64,000 bases of DNA. It comes from Nageia nagi. Taxonomy: Eukaryota; Pinophyta. Where the stretch lies: NCBI GenBank assembly GCA_050084985.1, contig JBITNC010000001.1, positions 167,896,001-167,960,000 on the forward strand, in the 5' to 3' direction. Both the position numbers and the translations under genes were made by a program. This document shows, piece by piece, positions 11,367-23,026 of this stretch; position 1 is the first letter of the stretch, and each line of letters starts with the position of its first letter. The notes below the pieces were generated by a model. That model did no database searches. It was not told the DNA's origin and worked only from the letters and a program-made list of their open reading frames with translations.

Positions 11367-12558
11367 TTACTTCTTGTAATCATAAGAAATAGCACCTAAA
11401 TAAATGCTAAACACATATGCAAAGGTTAATTTCTTATCATCTCTATCTCCCCCATAGTCATAATATGAGAACCTTAAGAGAAAAAATGAGACCAACTTAG
11501 AATACTTTAGAGAAAGATCTTTCATTCTTGCAACATATCTTAAGATTTGCTTAACAACATTAAAGTGCTCAACATATAGTTTCTGTATAAACCATACTAT
11601 CAAATTTACTGCAAAAGCAATATCTAGCCTAAAGATAGTCATATATAGTATACTGGTAATTAATTACCTATAATCCATAACACCTTCCAACTGAGAGTTG
11701 GAGTTAATAGATAAAGTGATTTTAGGGGATACTGGGATTGCAATAGGTTTACACTCCTCCAATCCAAACTTTTGTAAAGTATATTATATATAATTAGATT
11801 TACTAAGATAATTACATGCCCTATATTAGTACACTTGCATTCCAAGGTAGTAGTGTAAGAGATAGAGATCAGTCATTTCAAATATTACCTTAAATTTTTA
11901 TATGCACCCTTAAATGATTTTGACATTATTTCTCATGATAAGAAGATCATCCACATAAAGCATAATCAATACCAAGTCTTGTCTTTGATTAAGCAAATAG
12001 AGATTTGTATTAAATAAGCACTTAGATGACCTAATGTCTGCAAAGTATCCTAAAATATTTTTATACCAAGCTCTAGGTACTTGCTTAATACCATACAAGT
12101 ACTTCTTTATCTTGCATGCAAGTAACTCTTTTCCTTCCACAATAAGCCTTTCTAGTTGATTCATGTAGATTTCCACATCTAAGTCACCATTGAGAAAAGA
12201 ACTCTTGACATCAAATTGAAAAACTTTCCATCTTTGAGCTACTAAAAGGGAAAAGATTATCTTAACTATGGGTATATTTACCACTAGAGCAAATGTTTCC
12301 TCATAATCAACTCAATATTTTTGAGTGAAACCCTTAGCTACTAACCTTGCCTTGTCTTTCTCAATTTTTTCAACTAAATTATATTTAACCTTGTAAATTT
12401 ATTTGTTACCAATCAAATTCCTCTCATTGAGATAAGAAACCAAGTTCCAAGTTTCATATTTTATAAGCATCTCATACTCTACTTTTATGGTTTCCATCCA
12501 ACACTCATGCTTTGAAGCTTATTTAAATGATGAGAGCTCATTTTCACTATCTATTTTA
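11367..12558 (-). pseudogene. Element A reverse transcriptase and truncated RNase H
   Basis: The segment 11910-12284 holds the copia reverse transcriptase core: VFQFDVKSSFLNGDLDVEIY, then KIKKYLYGIKQVPRAWY, then the catalytic box MLYVDDLLIM. Upstream, 12300-12550 reads the entry region (…KHECWMETIKVEYEML…NERNLIGNK). The segment 11367-11642 begins RNase H (RLDIAFAVNLIVWFIQKLY … YYDYGGDRDDKKLTFAYVFS) but stops at SYDYKK, after which only 3' non-coding sequence is found. The rest of RNase H is therefore deleted. Element B separates this part from the integrase at 17640. Several stops and shifts are present. Confidence 0.85.
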
Positions 12559-13101
12559 TGAAAGCTCCCACATTCAAGATCACCTTAGAGTGTTCATCTA
12601 TGCCTTAGCAATAACTCAAGAATTCTCTCAAATAATCACACACACAAGTGGCACAATCAAGTATAGTGGTTCCTCTCTATCAAGAGAGTACTCCAATTTA
12701 AGCTAAATTCTATTACTTCTCAAGATACAAGACTCTTTTACAACAATTCTTCCTCCTTCTCCTAACAACCTTATAGCATAATAATACTATGAACTTGAGT
12801 GGGTAATCTCAAGGAGAGATCCTTCTATTTATAGGTTAAAATCCTCCCTTGGATCACTCTTTTAACCATTGTACAAAATCATGCCATGCATCACCCTTTT
12901 ACTCAAAGGCCATAGTTATGAGATGGAGTGTAGGACAAGTTACATGTGGGACAAGTTTTCTAAATACTTAAAAGGTATTTAAGAATACATTTAAGTATGT
13001 AGTGGATTAAATAATTAATTACATAAAGAGTGGAGATATTATTCTTTAGATACCTTTATAAAGAATAATATTTATGATAGTGCAGTATTAGTTCTAATAC
13101 A
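12559..13101 (-). repeat. Element B 3' LTR
   Basis: 543 bp, aligned with 17076-17626. On the minus strand it begins TGTATTAG just after a purine tract (AAGGGGA) and ends GAGCTTTCA. The TATA box CTATAAATAG (minus) is at 12825-12834. Long shared blocks include CAATCAAGTATAGTGGTT and CTATCAAGAGAGTACTCCA. Confidence 0.88.
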
Positions 13102-13860
13102 TCCCCTTAATGCAATATTGAGGTAGAAAGAAGAAAAGATAGAAAAAGAGTGTAAGAGAGTTCTTCTCAAGAAATACAATCGAAGATGAGAACTTGACAT
13201 CTTGAGAAGTAATATAATCTAGCCAAGGCTCATATACATAACCATTTTAAAAAATGATTTATAATACATCAATTATCAACCATAAATGGTTTTAATGTAC
13301 AAGTAGTATTCATTGACATAATGAGCATCTATGAGCCTACATACCCAAAGTAAGTAACCTGCAACCTCTAGAAGAAACTTGTAAGCTACAAGAAACTCAT
13401 AAATACGATCAGTTAGATGCATTATATATACATTCATATCAACATAAGATAAATAAATCAAATAATATCATCCATAAACTGATCAAATGGTGCACTATAA
13501 GTCATCACAAAGATACCAAGCAAACTTATAGTCACCTACTATATAAAACATGTGTTGATCATTATCAAAGCATATGATATAAAACATGCATTAAAGCATA
13601 TGATATAAAATATGCACATAGTAGTGCATCACAAATGGATAACTAAATAGTACTCATAATAATCCATCATATGCATAAAGTGTACAAATAAGTTCATCAT
13701 ACACAAAGAATTAAGCATAAAAATATACACACCAAGATGAAGCAAAGTGCACAAACAAGCTCCTCACACATGGAGGATTAACCATAAAAAGTGCACAAAT
13801 AAGATCAACATTATATAGCCAAAAATCCTCTTGGGGATTAAGGTGACATCAAAAATAAGA
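13102..13860 (-). other. Element B 3' non-coding region
   Basis: This lies between the RNase H end and the 3' LTR. It holds a purine tract next to the LTR and a short local duplication (AGCATATGATATAAAA at about 13567 and 13595). No coding signal is seen; the open frame at 13276-13461 looks like chance. Confidence 0.6.
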
Positions 13861-15540
13861 ATTCATCAAGAATTAAAACTTCACTCCCTCTTAAGGCTAA
13901 CTTCACCAACCCAATGGACTCCCTAAGCTTGCATAATTGAGCCTCCAAAAGAGGTTTGATGAATAAATCAATAAAGTTCAAGTTTGATGGATAATACTAA
14001 AGCTACAGAGTCCCATCTAGAACTTTCTCCCTAATGAAATGAGCTTGGATTTCAACATGCTTTGTTCTCTGATGGTAAATAGGATTCTTGGCTAAAGCAA
14101 TGGCTAATTGATTATGTGAAAAAATTTGGGTTAGATCAAATTGTTCAAACCTAATTTCCTTCAGAATATTTCTCAACTAGATAGCATCTTGGGCTACAAC
14201 TATTGTAGCTCTATATTTTGGCTCTATAGTGGAAAAAGTGATAGTGGGCTGCTTCTTGGAAGACCAATAGATAACACCTGAACCAATGTTGAACACATAA
14301 GCTAAAGTAGATTTTCTAACATCTTTTTCACCTCCATAGTTAGAATCTAAAATCCTGAAAGAACAAAGAAAGGTAACTTGGTATATTTGAGAGCAAGATC
14401 CTTAGTGCCTGTAATATACCTTAAAGTCTTCTTAGCTACAAAGAGATGCTCAACATAAGGTTTCTGCATAACCCTTGCCATCATATTAACTACATAAGCA
14501 ATATTTGATTGAGATATAGTTAGATAAAAGAGACTGCTAATAAGCTTCCTATATGTTGTAGCATCTACCAAGAGAGAGTTAGAGCAAATCTCTAACTTAA
14601 TTACAAAAGACACTGAGATATCCAAAGGCTTGCATTCTTTCATTCCACACTTTTGTAGAATATCTGAGATGTATTTGGATTGACTAAGGTAAGTAAAATC
14701 CTTGTATTGATACACTTGCATATCAAGATAGTAATGTAAGAGACCAATATATGTCATCTCATATTCTAACTTAAGCTTGGCTATGCACTCATTGATGATA
14801 CACATATTATTCCCTATAATTAAAAGATCATTAACATAGAAAAGGATTAATACCAAGTCTTTACCTTCATTAAGCACATAGAGATTTGAATCTATGTAGC
14901 ATTTGGAGAACTAATAGCTTCAAATTATCCTAAAATCTTCTCATACGAAGCTCTTAGTGCTTTCCTAAGTCCATACAAGGACTTATTTAGCTTGCACACA
15001 TGATTTTTTTTCCAAAAACAACAAACCCCTTAGGTTGACTCATGTAGATCTCAACATCTAAATCACCACTGATAAAGGAACTTTTCATATCAAGTTGGAA
15101 TATATTCCAACCTTGGGCTACTAAAAGAGAAAGGATAAGTCTAACTATAACATCTTTGCAACTAGAGCAAATATTTTCTCATAATCAAATCCTTATTTTT
15201 AAGCAAAACCTATGGCCACCTACCTTGCCTTGTATTTTTCAATCTCATCTTTTGAATTTAACTTAACTTTGTAAATCTATTTATTTCCAATCACATTCCT
15301 TGTGTTTGGATATGGAACCAAGTGCCAAGTTCCATTCTTCATAAGATCTTCATATTCCACCTTCGTAGCATCCATCCAATAAGAATGTTTAGAAGCCTCC
15401 TTAAAGTTGGAAGGTTCATTATGACCTTCAATCTTAGACACAAGAGACTTATGCAAAGCCATACTTATAATTATTCTTTGAGTTGGATAATTTTGTGCTT
15501 TTAGTGATTTATCTAAACTATGATCCAACCACATAGGTAA
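13861..15540 (-). pseudogene. Element B reverse transcriptase and RNase H (broken)
   Basis: The segment 15277-15534 is the entry region (NFKEASKHSYWMDATKVEYE … WHLVPYPNTRNVIGNK). The segment 14930-15260 holds the palm in several frames. The segment 14347-14877 carries the catalytic box as FYVNDLLIIGNN: the first Asp of the usual YVDD is Asn, so the active site is lost. It continues with LSQSKYISDILQKCGM and the RNase H start (QSNIAYVVNMMARVMQKPYV). RNase H continues at about 13870-14346 with pieces like NYGGEKDVRKSTLAYVF and HVEIQAHFIREKVLDG. The copia domain order is complete apart from stops. Confidence 0.85.
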
Positions 15541-15599
15541 CTTTAAAGCATATTCAAGGACTTCACTTTAAGAAGAATCACCAAGATCTTCATTGAACT

Positions 15600-16380
15600 T
15601 CACATCCCTTGAAACAAATACTACTTTTTTTGAAGGAGAGTAAAGCCTATACCCTCTATGCTAATTATCATATCCCATAAAGATGAATTTTTCATATTTA
15701 TCATCTAATTTATTTATCTTTTCTAAACTATGAAGGAAAAGGCTTCACAACTAAAAATTCTTAGATGGTAGATGTTAGGTTTCTTACCTATCCATACCTC
15801 ATAAGGAGTTTTTCCTTCAACTAATTTTGTGGGACACATATTCAACATGTAGATAGTTGTGCTAACTACTTCATTCCAAATAAATTTAAGAATATTCCCC
15901 AACATTCATCTATCCATCTTTCTTATGGACCTATTCTTCCTTTCGGCAAATCCATTTTTTATGGGGTATAAGGGATGGTGAATTATCTTTTGATTCTATG
16001 CCTTGAACAAAAATCATTGAGCTCATTGCTAATGTACTCACCTCCATTATTTGATCTTAGCATATTAATTCTTAGGTTGGTTTGATTTTCAATAAAGTCT
16101 TTGAACTCTTTAAACATCTCAAAGGTTTCATCTTTATGCTCAAGTAGATAACCAAAGGTCATCCTACTTAATTCATCTATGAAGGTGAGGACATAAGAAG
16201 CTCCTCCAAGAAACTTAACTAGAAATGGACACATCAAATCTGAATGAATTATTTAAATAAGTTGAATAGCCCTTATTTTCTTATCCTTCTCAATTTTTTT
16301 CCTTTTCATCTTCCTTAAGATGCAACTCTTACAAAGGCCAATGGTAGGTGAGATTGAAGGCAATCCTTCCATAAGATTTT
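15600..16380 (-). pseudogene. Element B integrase (broken)
   Basis: The segment 15983-16237 reads FIDELSRMTFGYLLEHKDET and then LRSNNGGEYISNELNDFC. In intact copia integrases the second catalytic residue is the Asp of RSDNGGEY; here it is Asn. The segment 15723-15905 holds the later core (EVVSTTIYMLNMCPTK … KTPYEVWIGKKPNIYHLRIF). Further text to about 15600 includes the conserved C-terminal KLD/GYD region in other frames. The neighbouring gag-pre-integrase zinc region ends near 16330 (HQRLGHINHKSI on the upstream frame). Confidence 0.85.
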
Positions 16381-17075
16381 AACTTTTCATGAGTTGAATG
16401 CTTTTGTGATTGATATGGCCTAACCTTTGATGCCAAAGATTTCCCTTAGAGAAAATATTTGTATCCAAGCATATTTTTGTAGGCTCTTGGTCAACTCTAT
16501 AGAGATCATTTTTGAGAGAACCTTTTACCAAAGATGCCAAACCCTTATTTATACTCCAAGAGTTGGAGGTAAACTCAAAGGAGTATCTTTTTCTTGCCAC
16601 TTGAATTACTAAAATTAGATTCATTTTTAATTGAAGCACATAAAGCACATTCTCAATCACTTTACCATGTATCAAAGTGCTCCAAATTCCATGGACTTCA
16701 AGCATAGAGTTATAACAAATCATAACCCCATCCTTTTTGTGTTTGTGAAAATTTTGAAACTTGTCTTTTTCAAAACACATATAGTTAGTGCATCCAAAAT
16801 CTACTATACAATCATTTGAATAAGTATGAGACATAGAATAAAGCCCATAAACAAAAGCACTTTTATTATTTCTCTTACCTTTGTTTGTTTTCAATTTTCC
16901 TTTTCCATTTTCCTCTTTCTTTTTCTTAAAGCAATGAGACTCTTTGTGGCTATTAATACCACAAGTTGCAATTCCCATCAAAATTGGCCTTGCTATGTTT
17001 TTTATTTTACATTTCCCTCATGATGCTTGTTGCCACCTTTTTTACCATTCTTATGAGCATGAGAATACTTCTTAT
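16379..17075 (-). pseudogene. Element B gag end, protease and gag-pre-integrase
   Basis: The text opens at the LTR junction with NKKYSHAHKNGKKGGNKHHE, the Lys-rich region before the Gag zinc knuckle. The knuckle survives partly (CGINSHKESHCFKKKKEE). The protease site follows as CIVDFGCTNYMCF (copia proteases usually show DSG/DSGCT), with F for S. The segment LWHQRLGHINHKSI is the zinc-binding gag-pre-integrase domain. The N-terminal Gag domain (UBN2 type, present in element A at 19318-19964) is missing. Confidence 0.8.
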
Positions 17076-17626
17076 TGAAAACTCCTACACCCAATATCAC
17101 CATGGAGAGTTCGTCTACTCCTTAGCAACAACTCAAGAATTTTCTCAAACAATCACACACATAAATGAAGCAATCAAGTATAGTGGTTTCTCTCTATCAA
17201 GAGAGTACTCCACTTTAAGCTAAATTTTATTACTTCTCAAGATACAAGAATCTCTTACAATAATTCTTCCTCCTCCTAACAACCCTAGAGCATAACAATA
17301 CTACAAACTCGAGTGAGTAATCTCAAGGAGAGGGTATTTTATTTATAGGCCAAAATCCTACCTTAGATCACTCTTTTAACCATTATACAAAATCATATCA
17401 TGCACCACCCTTTCACCCAAGGGGCATACTCATGAGATGGAGTGTAGGAAAAGTTACATATTAGACAAGTTTGATTATTTAATTTACTAAATACTTAAAA
17501 GGTATTTAGGAATACTTTTAACTATGTAGTGGATTAAATGATCAATTAGATAAAGATTGGAGATATAATTATTTATATGCTTTCCTAAAGAATAATATTT
17601 ACAATAGTGCATTATTAATTCTAACA
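17076..17626 (-). repeat. Element B 5' LTR
   Basis: 551 bp. It aligns with 12559-13101 over the full length, including the outer edge TGAAAACTCC. The adjoining interior (left of 17076) is gag coding text rather than a primer-binding site, so a deletion joins the LTR edge to gag. Confidence 0.88.
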
Positions 17627-17639
17627 TTTTGGCAAACAA

Positions 17640-18750
17640 GGATTTGTTTAAGGTCACACTTCTTGTTATCCTTTATGTGGGAGAATTTTGCTCCTTAGGT
17701 AACTTATCTACACTGACATCCAACTAGTTAGGTGCAATAGAAAAGTCATCAATATCATCCAAGTCTCATAGTAAGTAGCTTTCTCAGGTAATTCATTGAA
17801 CTTTACATCCCTTGAGATGAACACTGCTCTATAGGAAGGAGAGTAGAGCCTGTAACCTCTATCTTGACTATCATAGCCCACAAAGATGCACTTTTCAAAT
17901 CTTTTATTTAGTTTATTTCTTTTCTTTGAAATAATGAAGGCATAGGCATCACATCCAAAAACCTTAAAGTGAGTAATGTTAGGTTTCTTTCTTGTTCATG
18001 CCTCATATAGAATTTTTCCTTCAATTACTTTTATAGTATACTTATTTAGGGTGTAGATCATAGTGTTTATAGCTTCACCTCATAAGAAACTAAGGAGATC
18101 ACCCAACATGCACCTTGTCATTTTCATAATGGTTCTATTCTTTCTTTCAACAAATCTATTTTGTTGAGGGGTGTAAAGGATTGTGAACTACCTCTTGATC
18201 TCATATTTGGTATAATAGTCATTGAACTCATTACTATTATATTCACCCCTATTGTCAGATCTCAACATATTGATTTCAAAATCAATATTATTTTCAACTA
18301 GAGCTTTGAAATATTATAACTTGTCAAAGGTTTGATTCTTATGCTTGAGTAGATAACCAAATATCATCCTAACTAGGTTGTTAATGAAGTTTAAGACATA
18401 ATATGCTCCCCTAAAAGGCTTAGTCTGAAATGGACCCATCAAATCTAAATGAATGAGTTGAAGAGGTTGTGTTACCCTTGTTGCCTTCTCTTTCTCAAAT
18501 ATTTGCCTATTCATTTTACCTAGGATGCACTTCTCACAAATACCAATTATGGGTGATATTATAGGCAAACTTTCCATAAGTTCTTGATTTTTCATATCTT
18601 AAATGCTCTTATGGTTAAGGTTTCCTAATCAATGATGCCAAATATTGCCCTTAAAAAAAAATCATAGCAAGACACACCTTTTTTGGAACTTGATCCACTA
18701 TGTAGAGATCATCCTTCACTGATCCTTTCATCAAAGTGGCAAGTCCTTTA
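17640..18750 (-). pseudogene. Element A integrase (broken)
   Basis: The segment 18314-18595 holds the zinc-linked end CEKCILGKMNRQIF, then the core start PLQLIHLDLMGPFQTKPFRG (first catalytic Asp present in HLDLMGPF) and IFGYLLKHKNQTFDKL. The segment 17760-18300 carries the rest in several frames: near 18240-18270 the DNGGEY region, near 17980-18130 the helix with the catalytic Glu, and near 17800-17900 the C-terminal GYDSQDRGYRLYSPSY-like block. The frame is cut at 17627 by element B just before the reverse transcriptase part. Confidence 0.8.
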
Positions 18751-18754
18751 TTAA

Positions 18755-19964
18755 TGCACTATGAGTGTGAGTTAAACTTAACTGAATAACCTTTACTTAG
18801 AATTTGAATTATGGAAAGAAGGTTCATCCTAAGTTTAGGCATATATAACACATTTTCAAGAACCTTCTTGTGGACCAATATAATCCCAATCCCTTGGACT
18901 TTAAGGATTAACTTATCAAATATCACAACTACATCATTTTTATCCTTATAAAAAATTTCAAACTTAGCCTTCTTAAAACACATGTGATTCGTGCACCTAG
19001 AGTCAACAATTAAATCATTCAAAAAAGTGTGAGAATTACAGTAATAGGCACAAATAAAACCAAATTTTAGTATTTTTCTTCCTTTTGAAATTCTTCACAT
19101 TCCCATTTCCCTTATTCTTTTCTTCCTTTTTCTTTTTATAGCAACCAAATTCTTTAAGATAATAGCTACTAAAAAAGTTACAATTACCATTGAATTTCAC
19201 CTTTGTATCTGGTTTATTTGCCTTTCCCTTTGCATCTCTTTATTTGTAGTTGGTGTTTTCCTTCTTTCCAAACTTCTTGGTGGTAATAGAAAATGACTTC
19301 TTTTGATGATTCAACTTCTACTTGAAAGGAGTTTTGGTTAATCCAAGAGCAACATTATTATCCTTTAGAGAAGAAATCAACACCTTTTTATTAAGAATTT
19401 TCTTATGCTTCAAAATAATTTTTGAAAGGTTCTCAAGAGAGAAGACTTCTTTTTCATCATTAAGCCTCATCTTAATAATTATCACAAAGCTAATGAATTT
19501 TGAAGAAAGGCTTTGAAGAATGATAAAGATCATGAACTCATTATTGATACACCTGCAACCATAATCAATAAGTTGGGTCCTAATGTAAATTATCTTATTC
19601 AAATAGATAGAAATATTTTCATCTTCCTCTTGATGAGATTGAAGTAACTTTTGAGAATGGTGAACTTTCTCAAAAATTTAGATCTTAAGTAGATTTTCTT
19701 GAGCCTATCGTAAGATTCCTTTGCAAAGGTTGATGAAGAGATCATAAGCAACACTTTGTATGATACTGCATAAAAAATCATCAAGGTTAATAGCTCATTA
19801 TTGGTGTTATATATCTCAATTACCTTCTCACTTGTTGGAGCAAATTGGTTTTTGATCATTATTTGTCATAATTTTTATGCTTGGATCTCTTTTTTCTTCC
19901 CAGGTTCTCAAATACCATAGTTGGAACCATCTAGGATGTGCTTGGGTGTAAAGGAATCTTCCAT
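18755..19964 (-). pseudogene. Element A gag and protease (broken)
   Basis: The start ATG is at 19962-19964 (minus strand, MEDSFTPKHILDGSNYGIW), matching the start of C at 24384 (MGDTFLPKHILVDSNYGIW). The UBN2-type Gag domain spans about 19318-19859 (ISSSTFAKESYDRLKKIYLR … QLIDYGCRCINNEFMIFIIL). A Lys-rich segment and a degraded zinc knuckle follow at 19080-19290. Protease is at 18759-19022 with LIVDSRCTNHMCFKKAKFEI (DSR where DSG is expected). Gag makes the particle. Stops and a damaged active site show the copy is dead. Confidence 0.85.
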
Positions 19965-21481
19965 TTGCTACAATTAAATAATGTAACTATGTTAAATTTC
20001 ATCAACCAAACTAATCAACCATGTTGAGTTTAATCAATCATACATGTTGAATTTTAACCAAAGGCATGCTTAATTTTTTAACCAATTTCACATGAGCAAA
20101 ATGTTTACAAGCAAATCAAGTGATATGTACCATACATCCAACATATTATCATAACCAAGTAACATGAGAGGGGTATAGTTGAGGTTTTCTCATTTGAACT
20201 TAGGCCTTCACCTAGATTCCCATAAGGTGGAGATCAGATCCTACCAATCCTAAACTAGTTCACCTTTGTCAATGACATAGTATCACAAGGAGGAGTACTA
20301 GCTATTTTCCATAGTTATGATGTATTTTGGATTAGCCAAATTATTATCTTGATTAGGTTCAAATTTATTCTCCTAGGTTATCAAGATAATTCCTAAATGA
20401 ATATGCAAAAATGTGGTATCACTACACACATGCTTGTCCACCTATATGGAGTTATGTCCAGACCAACAAAGGACTTAGGGGTAATTAAGAAGTATGAACT
20501 TTTCACCATTTGGATTGACAGAATAAAAGGCTCTAGTCTTTCTTTTCCTCCCCTTATGGCTCCTAAATAAGTGATATTATGAAATATACATACAAATCTA
20601 TTCATTTTAGGGGGTGCATCTTCAATGTTTGCAATTTTGCAAAAAGTAAAGGTCACTTTAACATAAAGTAAAAGTTCTTAAAAGAAATGATACAGCATCC
20701 ACATAAATGAAATCTAAGAGTCTAATGGATTTTGTTACAACCCTAAGAGCATCTCTTTACAAGAAATGCATGGGTTCATTATTTTCAAGTGACAAAAAAT
20801 GAGGAATCCTCCATTTTTACTTAAAAAAAAACTTGAACCTAGCAAAATATTTCCTTTCAAAAAATATCCCTTATTTATAATTTTACCTTTAAAAAATTGC
20901 TTTAATACTAAGGATTACCATATTTCAACATAGCAAAAAAAATTCATCTCAAGTAAACATTTATCCAATCAAATGTATATGTTCACAATAATAGGCATTT
21001 ATTTCTATGCATCGTCTAATCATTTTTTCAAATGCATTCATTAGGAAAAAAATAATTTAATCCTAATTTTAAGAAAAAAAATGCATTCATAGTAGGAAAA
21101 AATTCCTCCTAAGTAAAAATGCATTCATAATAAAGGAAATCCCCCCATTTTACCTAAAATAAATACCTTTCCAAAAAAGTCCCCCCTTATTTAAATTTTT
21201 TTAACAAATTATCTCTATACCTCATAAATTTACTCTTAGGCAATACCTCATTAAAAATATTAGTCCATATCTTCAAAAAATTGAGTTTATACTTCATTAA
21301 ATAAAATTTAGCTCAATTAAATTGGAGGTAAGGGTAGGTTGGATGCCCAAAAAATGCAGATTCTTTATGCAAAATATGGAGACTATCAAGAGGGAGATAC
21401 AAATATGTGCTTTCAAAAGAATGAAAGTTTATGTTCTTCAAAAGAGTATGCAATTTTTGTACATTATAAGAATAGCTTCAA

Positions 21482-21600
21482 GCTAAATTCAATAACATTG
21501 CAGAGGCATTCGAGAAGTGGAGGGGAAGTTGCTTTCAACTACTCTTTGATGGATTTCCATACCTTCGTCTAGACCTCCCATAGTGGCAATATGTAGAAAG
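21482..21600 (-). pseudogene. PPR-like gene fragment inside the A leader
   Basis: On the minus strand this reads FANILSTY, a one-base shift, then ATMGGLDEGMEIHQRVVES. This is the junction of two PPR motifs as in the relics at 50540-53830 (MGALEDGMNIHQRVV). Plant PPR proteins of this kind act in organelle RNA processing. Only about 35 residues remain. It may be a piece captured by the retrotransposon or a piece placed there by another insertion. Confidence 0.6.
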
Positions 21601-22246
21601 AATGTTGGCAAAGGATTTGAGAGTCAGGAAGAGGGGTTACGAGCACCCCTTAGGGGGCTATGAGTGCACCCCACTTTATGGGCCATGGGTTGCTCATAGG
21701 TGAGGGTCACAAACCTCCCATAGACTTGGGCCACATGCCCACCTGCTAATGCAAAGGCAACCCATGAGGCATATGAGGTACCCTATGGTAATGATTGGAT
21801 GGTGGAGGGGAGGGGGGTTCAGGGCTAGGTGCCCTAGTTGGTCGAGCACCCTCCCCTCTTGTTTCAATTTTTTTTTTACAAACGTAAAGTTTTTTTTTTT
21901 TTTTTGTTTAAAAAAAAGTGTATTTAAAAAATTTTACAGTCCCCCCTTAAATTGTTTTTTACAAAAATGCTTCCCCTTTTTTACATATAAAATTTTGGGA
22001 AAAAAAGGATATTTTTGTAAGTTCTTATGTAGGTATATGTTATTTTCTTCTTGTTTTAAATTAATTATTTATCATAATATTTAAATATTAACTTTTTTAT
22101 ATTTTGCAAAAAAAAATGCATATATTTTTATAATAACAAAAAATACCTCTATTTTGTTGTTATGTAAACAAATTGCATATTTTTTAAAAAAATTGCATTC
22201 TTGTTAGAAAATAAAAAATTGCAAAAACTTATCTCAACAACAACTA

Positions 22247-22337
22247 CAATATATTATTTCTACTTGTAAATAAATTCATAAACCATTTGCAACTAACAAA
22301 AAATGTTAGTATGATCTATTATAGAAATAATATATTG
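22247..22337. repeat. 91-bp foldback repeat
   Basis: CAATATATTATTTCTA at 22247-22262 is the exact reverse complement of TAGAAATAATATATTG at 22322-22337. A second small inverted pair (ACTAAC … GTTAGT) lies inside. It could be a small MITE-like element. No target duplication is clear. Confidence 0.6.
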
Positions 22338-22499
22338 TAAAGACAAAAAAATAATGTTAGTTAACATAATGAGATAATCCAAAATTGAATAAATCAAAAG
22401 ACTAGAGGATAGGAGTTTATATCTTCACAAACATTTTACCTCTCTAAAGAAGATGGAAGGAGTGGGATGATCCTTTAAAGCAATGTTGAAGATGAAGCT

Positions 22500-23012
22500 T
22501 GCTGGAATGTATAATGCATTATTGTAAGGTTTTGTAAGGTTCTTCTTGTAAATGCACCAATACTAAAAGGTATCCATAAATACCTTAAGTATTTAAGTGA
22601 ATATGATAATGTAACTTATCCTACACTCTTTCTCATGAGCATGCACCTTGGGTAAAAGGGTGAAGCATATCATGTTTTTGTATAATTATTAAAAAAGTGA
22701 TCCAAGAGAGTATTTTAGCCTATAAATAGAAGGCTCTATCCTTAAGATCACACACCAAAAAATTTAAGCAAAGTTATGCTCTAAGATTAGTCTTAGGAGA
22801 GGAAGAAAGAGATCTTATAAAAGAGTTATCTTTGTAAGTGAAAAAAATCTTAATTAATGGATGTACTCTCTTATGTAAGATGAACCACTTTATATGTGTA
22901 TCAAATTTTTGAGATTGGATATTGTATTTATGCTTTGAGTGTTGATGTTTAAGAGAGATTTCAAGTGATCATAATAGATTAGGATTTTAGTCTTTTAGGA
23001 TTAAATCCTTCA
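22500..23012 (+). repeat. Element C 5' LTR
   Basis: 513 bp, begins TGCTGGAATGTATAATGC and ends AATCCTTCA. It aligns with 33016-33525. The TATA box CTATAAATAG is at 22720-22729. An inverted repeat (AAATACCTTAAGTATTT) lies upstream at 22578-22594. Confidence 0.9.
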
Positions 23013-23014
23013 AT

Positions 23015-23026
23015 CAATATCAAAGC
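23015..23026 (+). promoter_or_regulatory. Element C primer-binding site
   Basis: CAATATCAAAGC follows the LTR after a 2-base spacer. It lines up with the TGGTATC…AGC sites of A (33541-33553) and D (27862-27874), with the TGG changed by transitions. Initiator tRNA-Met is the likely primer. Confidence 0.6.

Larger units (their letters stand above)
12559..17626 (-). mobile_element. Element B: Ty1/copia retrotransposon, minus strand, nested in A
   Basis: LTRs at 12559-13101 and 17076-17626 enclose a 4-kb copia interior on the minus strand. The flanks TTTTA (12554-12558) and TTTTG (17627-17631) fit a target duplication with one change. The host element's pol frame resumes on each side (integrase end to the right, reverse transcriptase entry to the left), which confirms the insertion. 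The leader, the primer-binding site and the N-terminal half of gag are missing: the right LTR runs straight into the gag interior. All domains are broken by stops. Confidence 0.88.
19965..22499 (-). other. Element A leader, with extra inserted material
   Basis: This is the untranslated leader between the 5' LTR and gag; element C splits it from its primer-binding site at 33541-33553. The part 19965 to about 21200 is homologous, in inverted orientation, to the leader of C (about 23100-24383). For example TTCATTTTAGGGGGTGC here matches ACACCCCCTAAAATGAA-like text at about 23679. The part 21300-22499 has no partner in C: it holds a PPR-like fragment (21482-21600), a GC-richer block (21600-21870), poly-T runs and a foldback (22247-22337). 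I see no functional gene; the plus-strand open frames here are chance. Confidence 0.7.

Noticed and set aside
12559-13101. Reading the left B LTR as the 5' LTR of a separate element containing the reverse transcriptase at 11367-12558
   Set aside because: The similarity next to it (GAAAGCTCCCACATTCAAG) turned out to be the outer edge of the LTR itself, with a matching TTTTA/TTTTG flank. The adjoining text is in-frame reverse transcriptase of A, without a primer-binding site.
21749-22084. A 111-codon plus-strand open frame
   Set aside because: It arises from a GC-rich block and poly-T/Phe-coding runs in a retrotransposon leader. No homology-like text.
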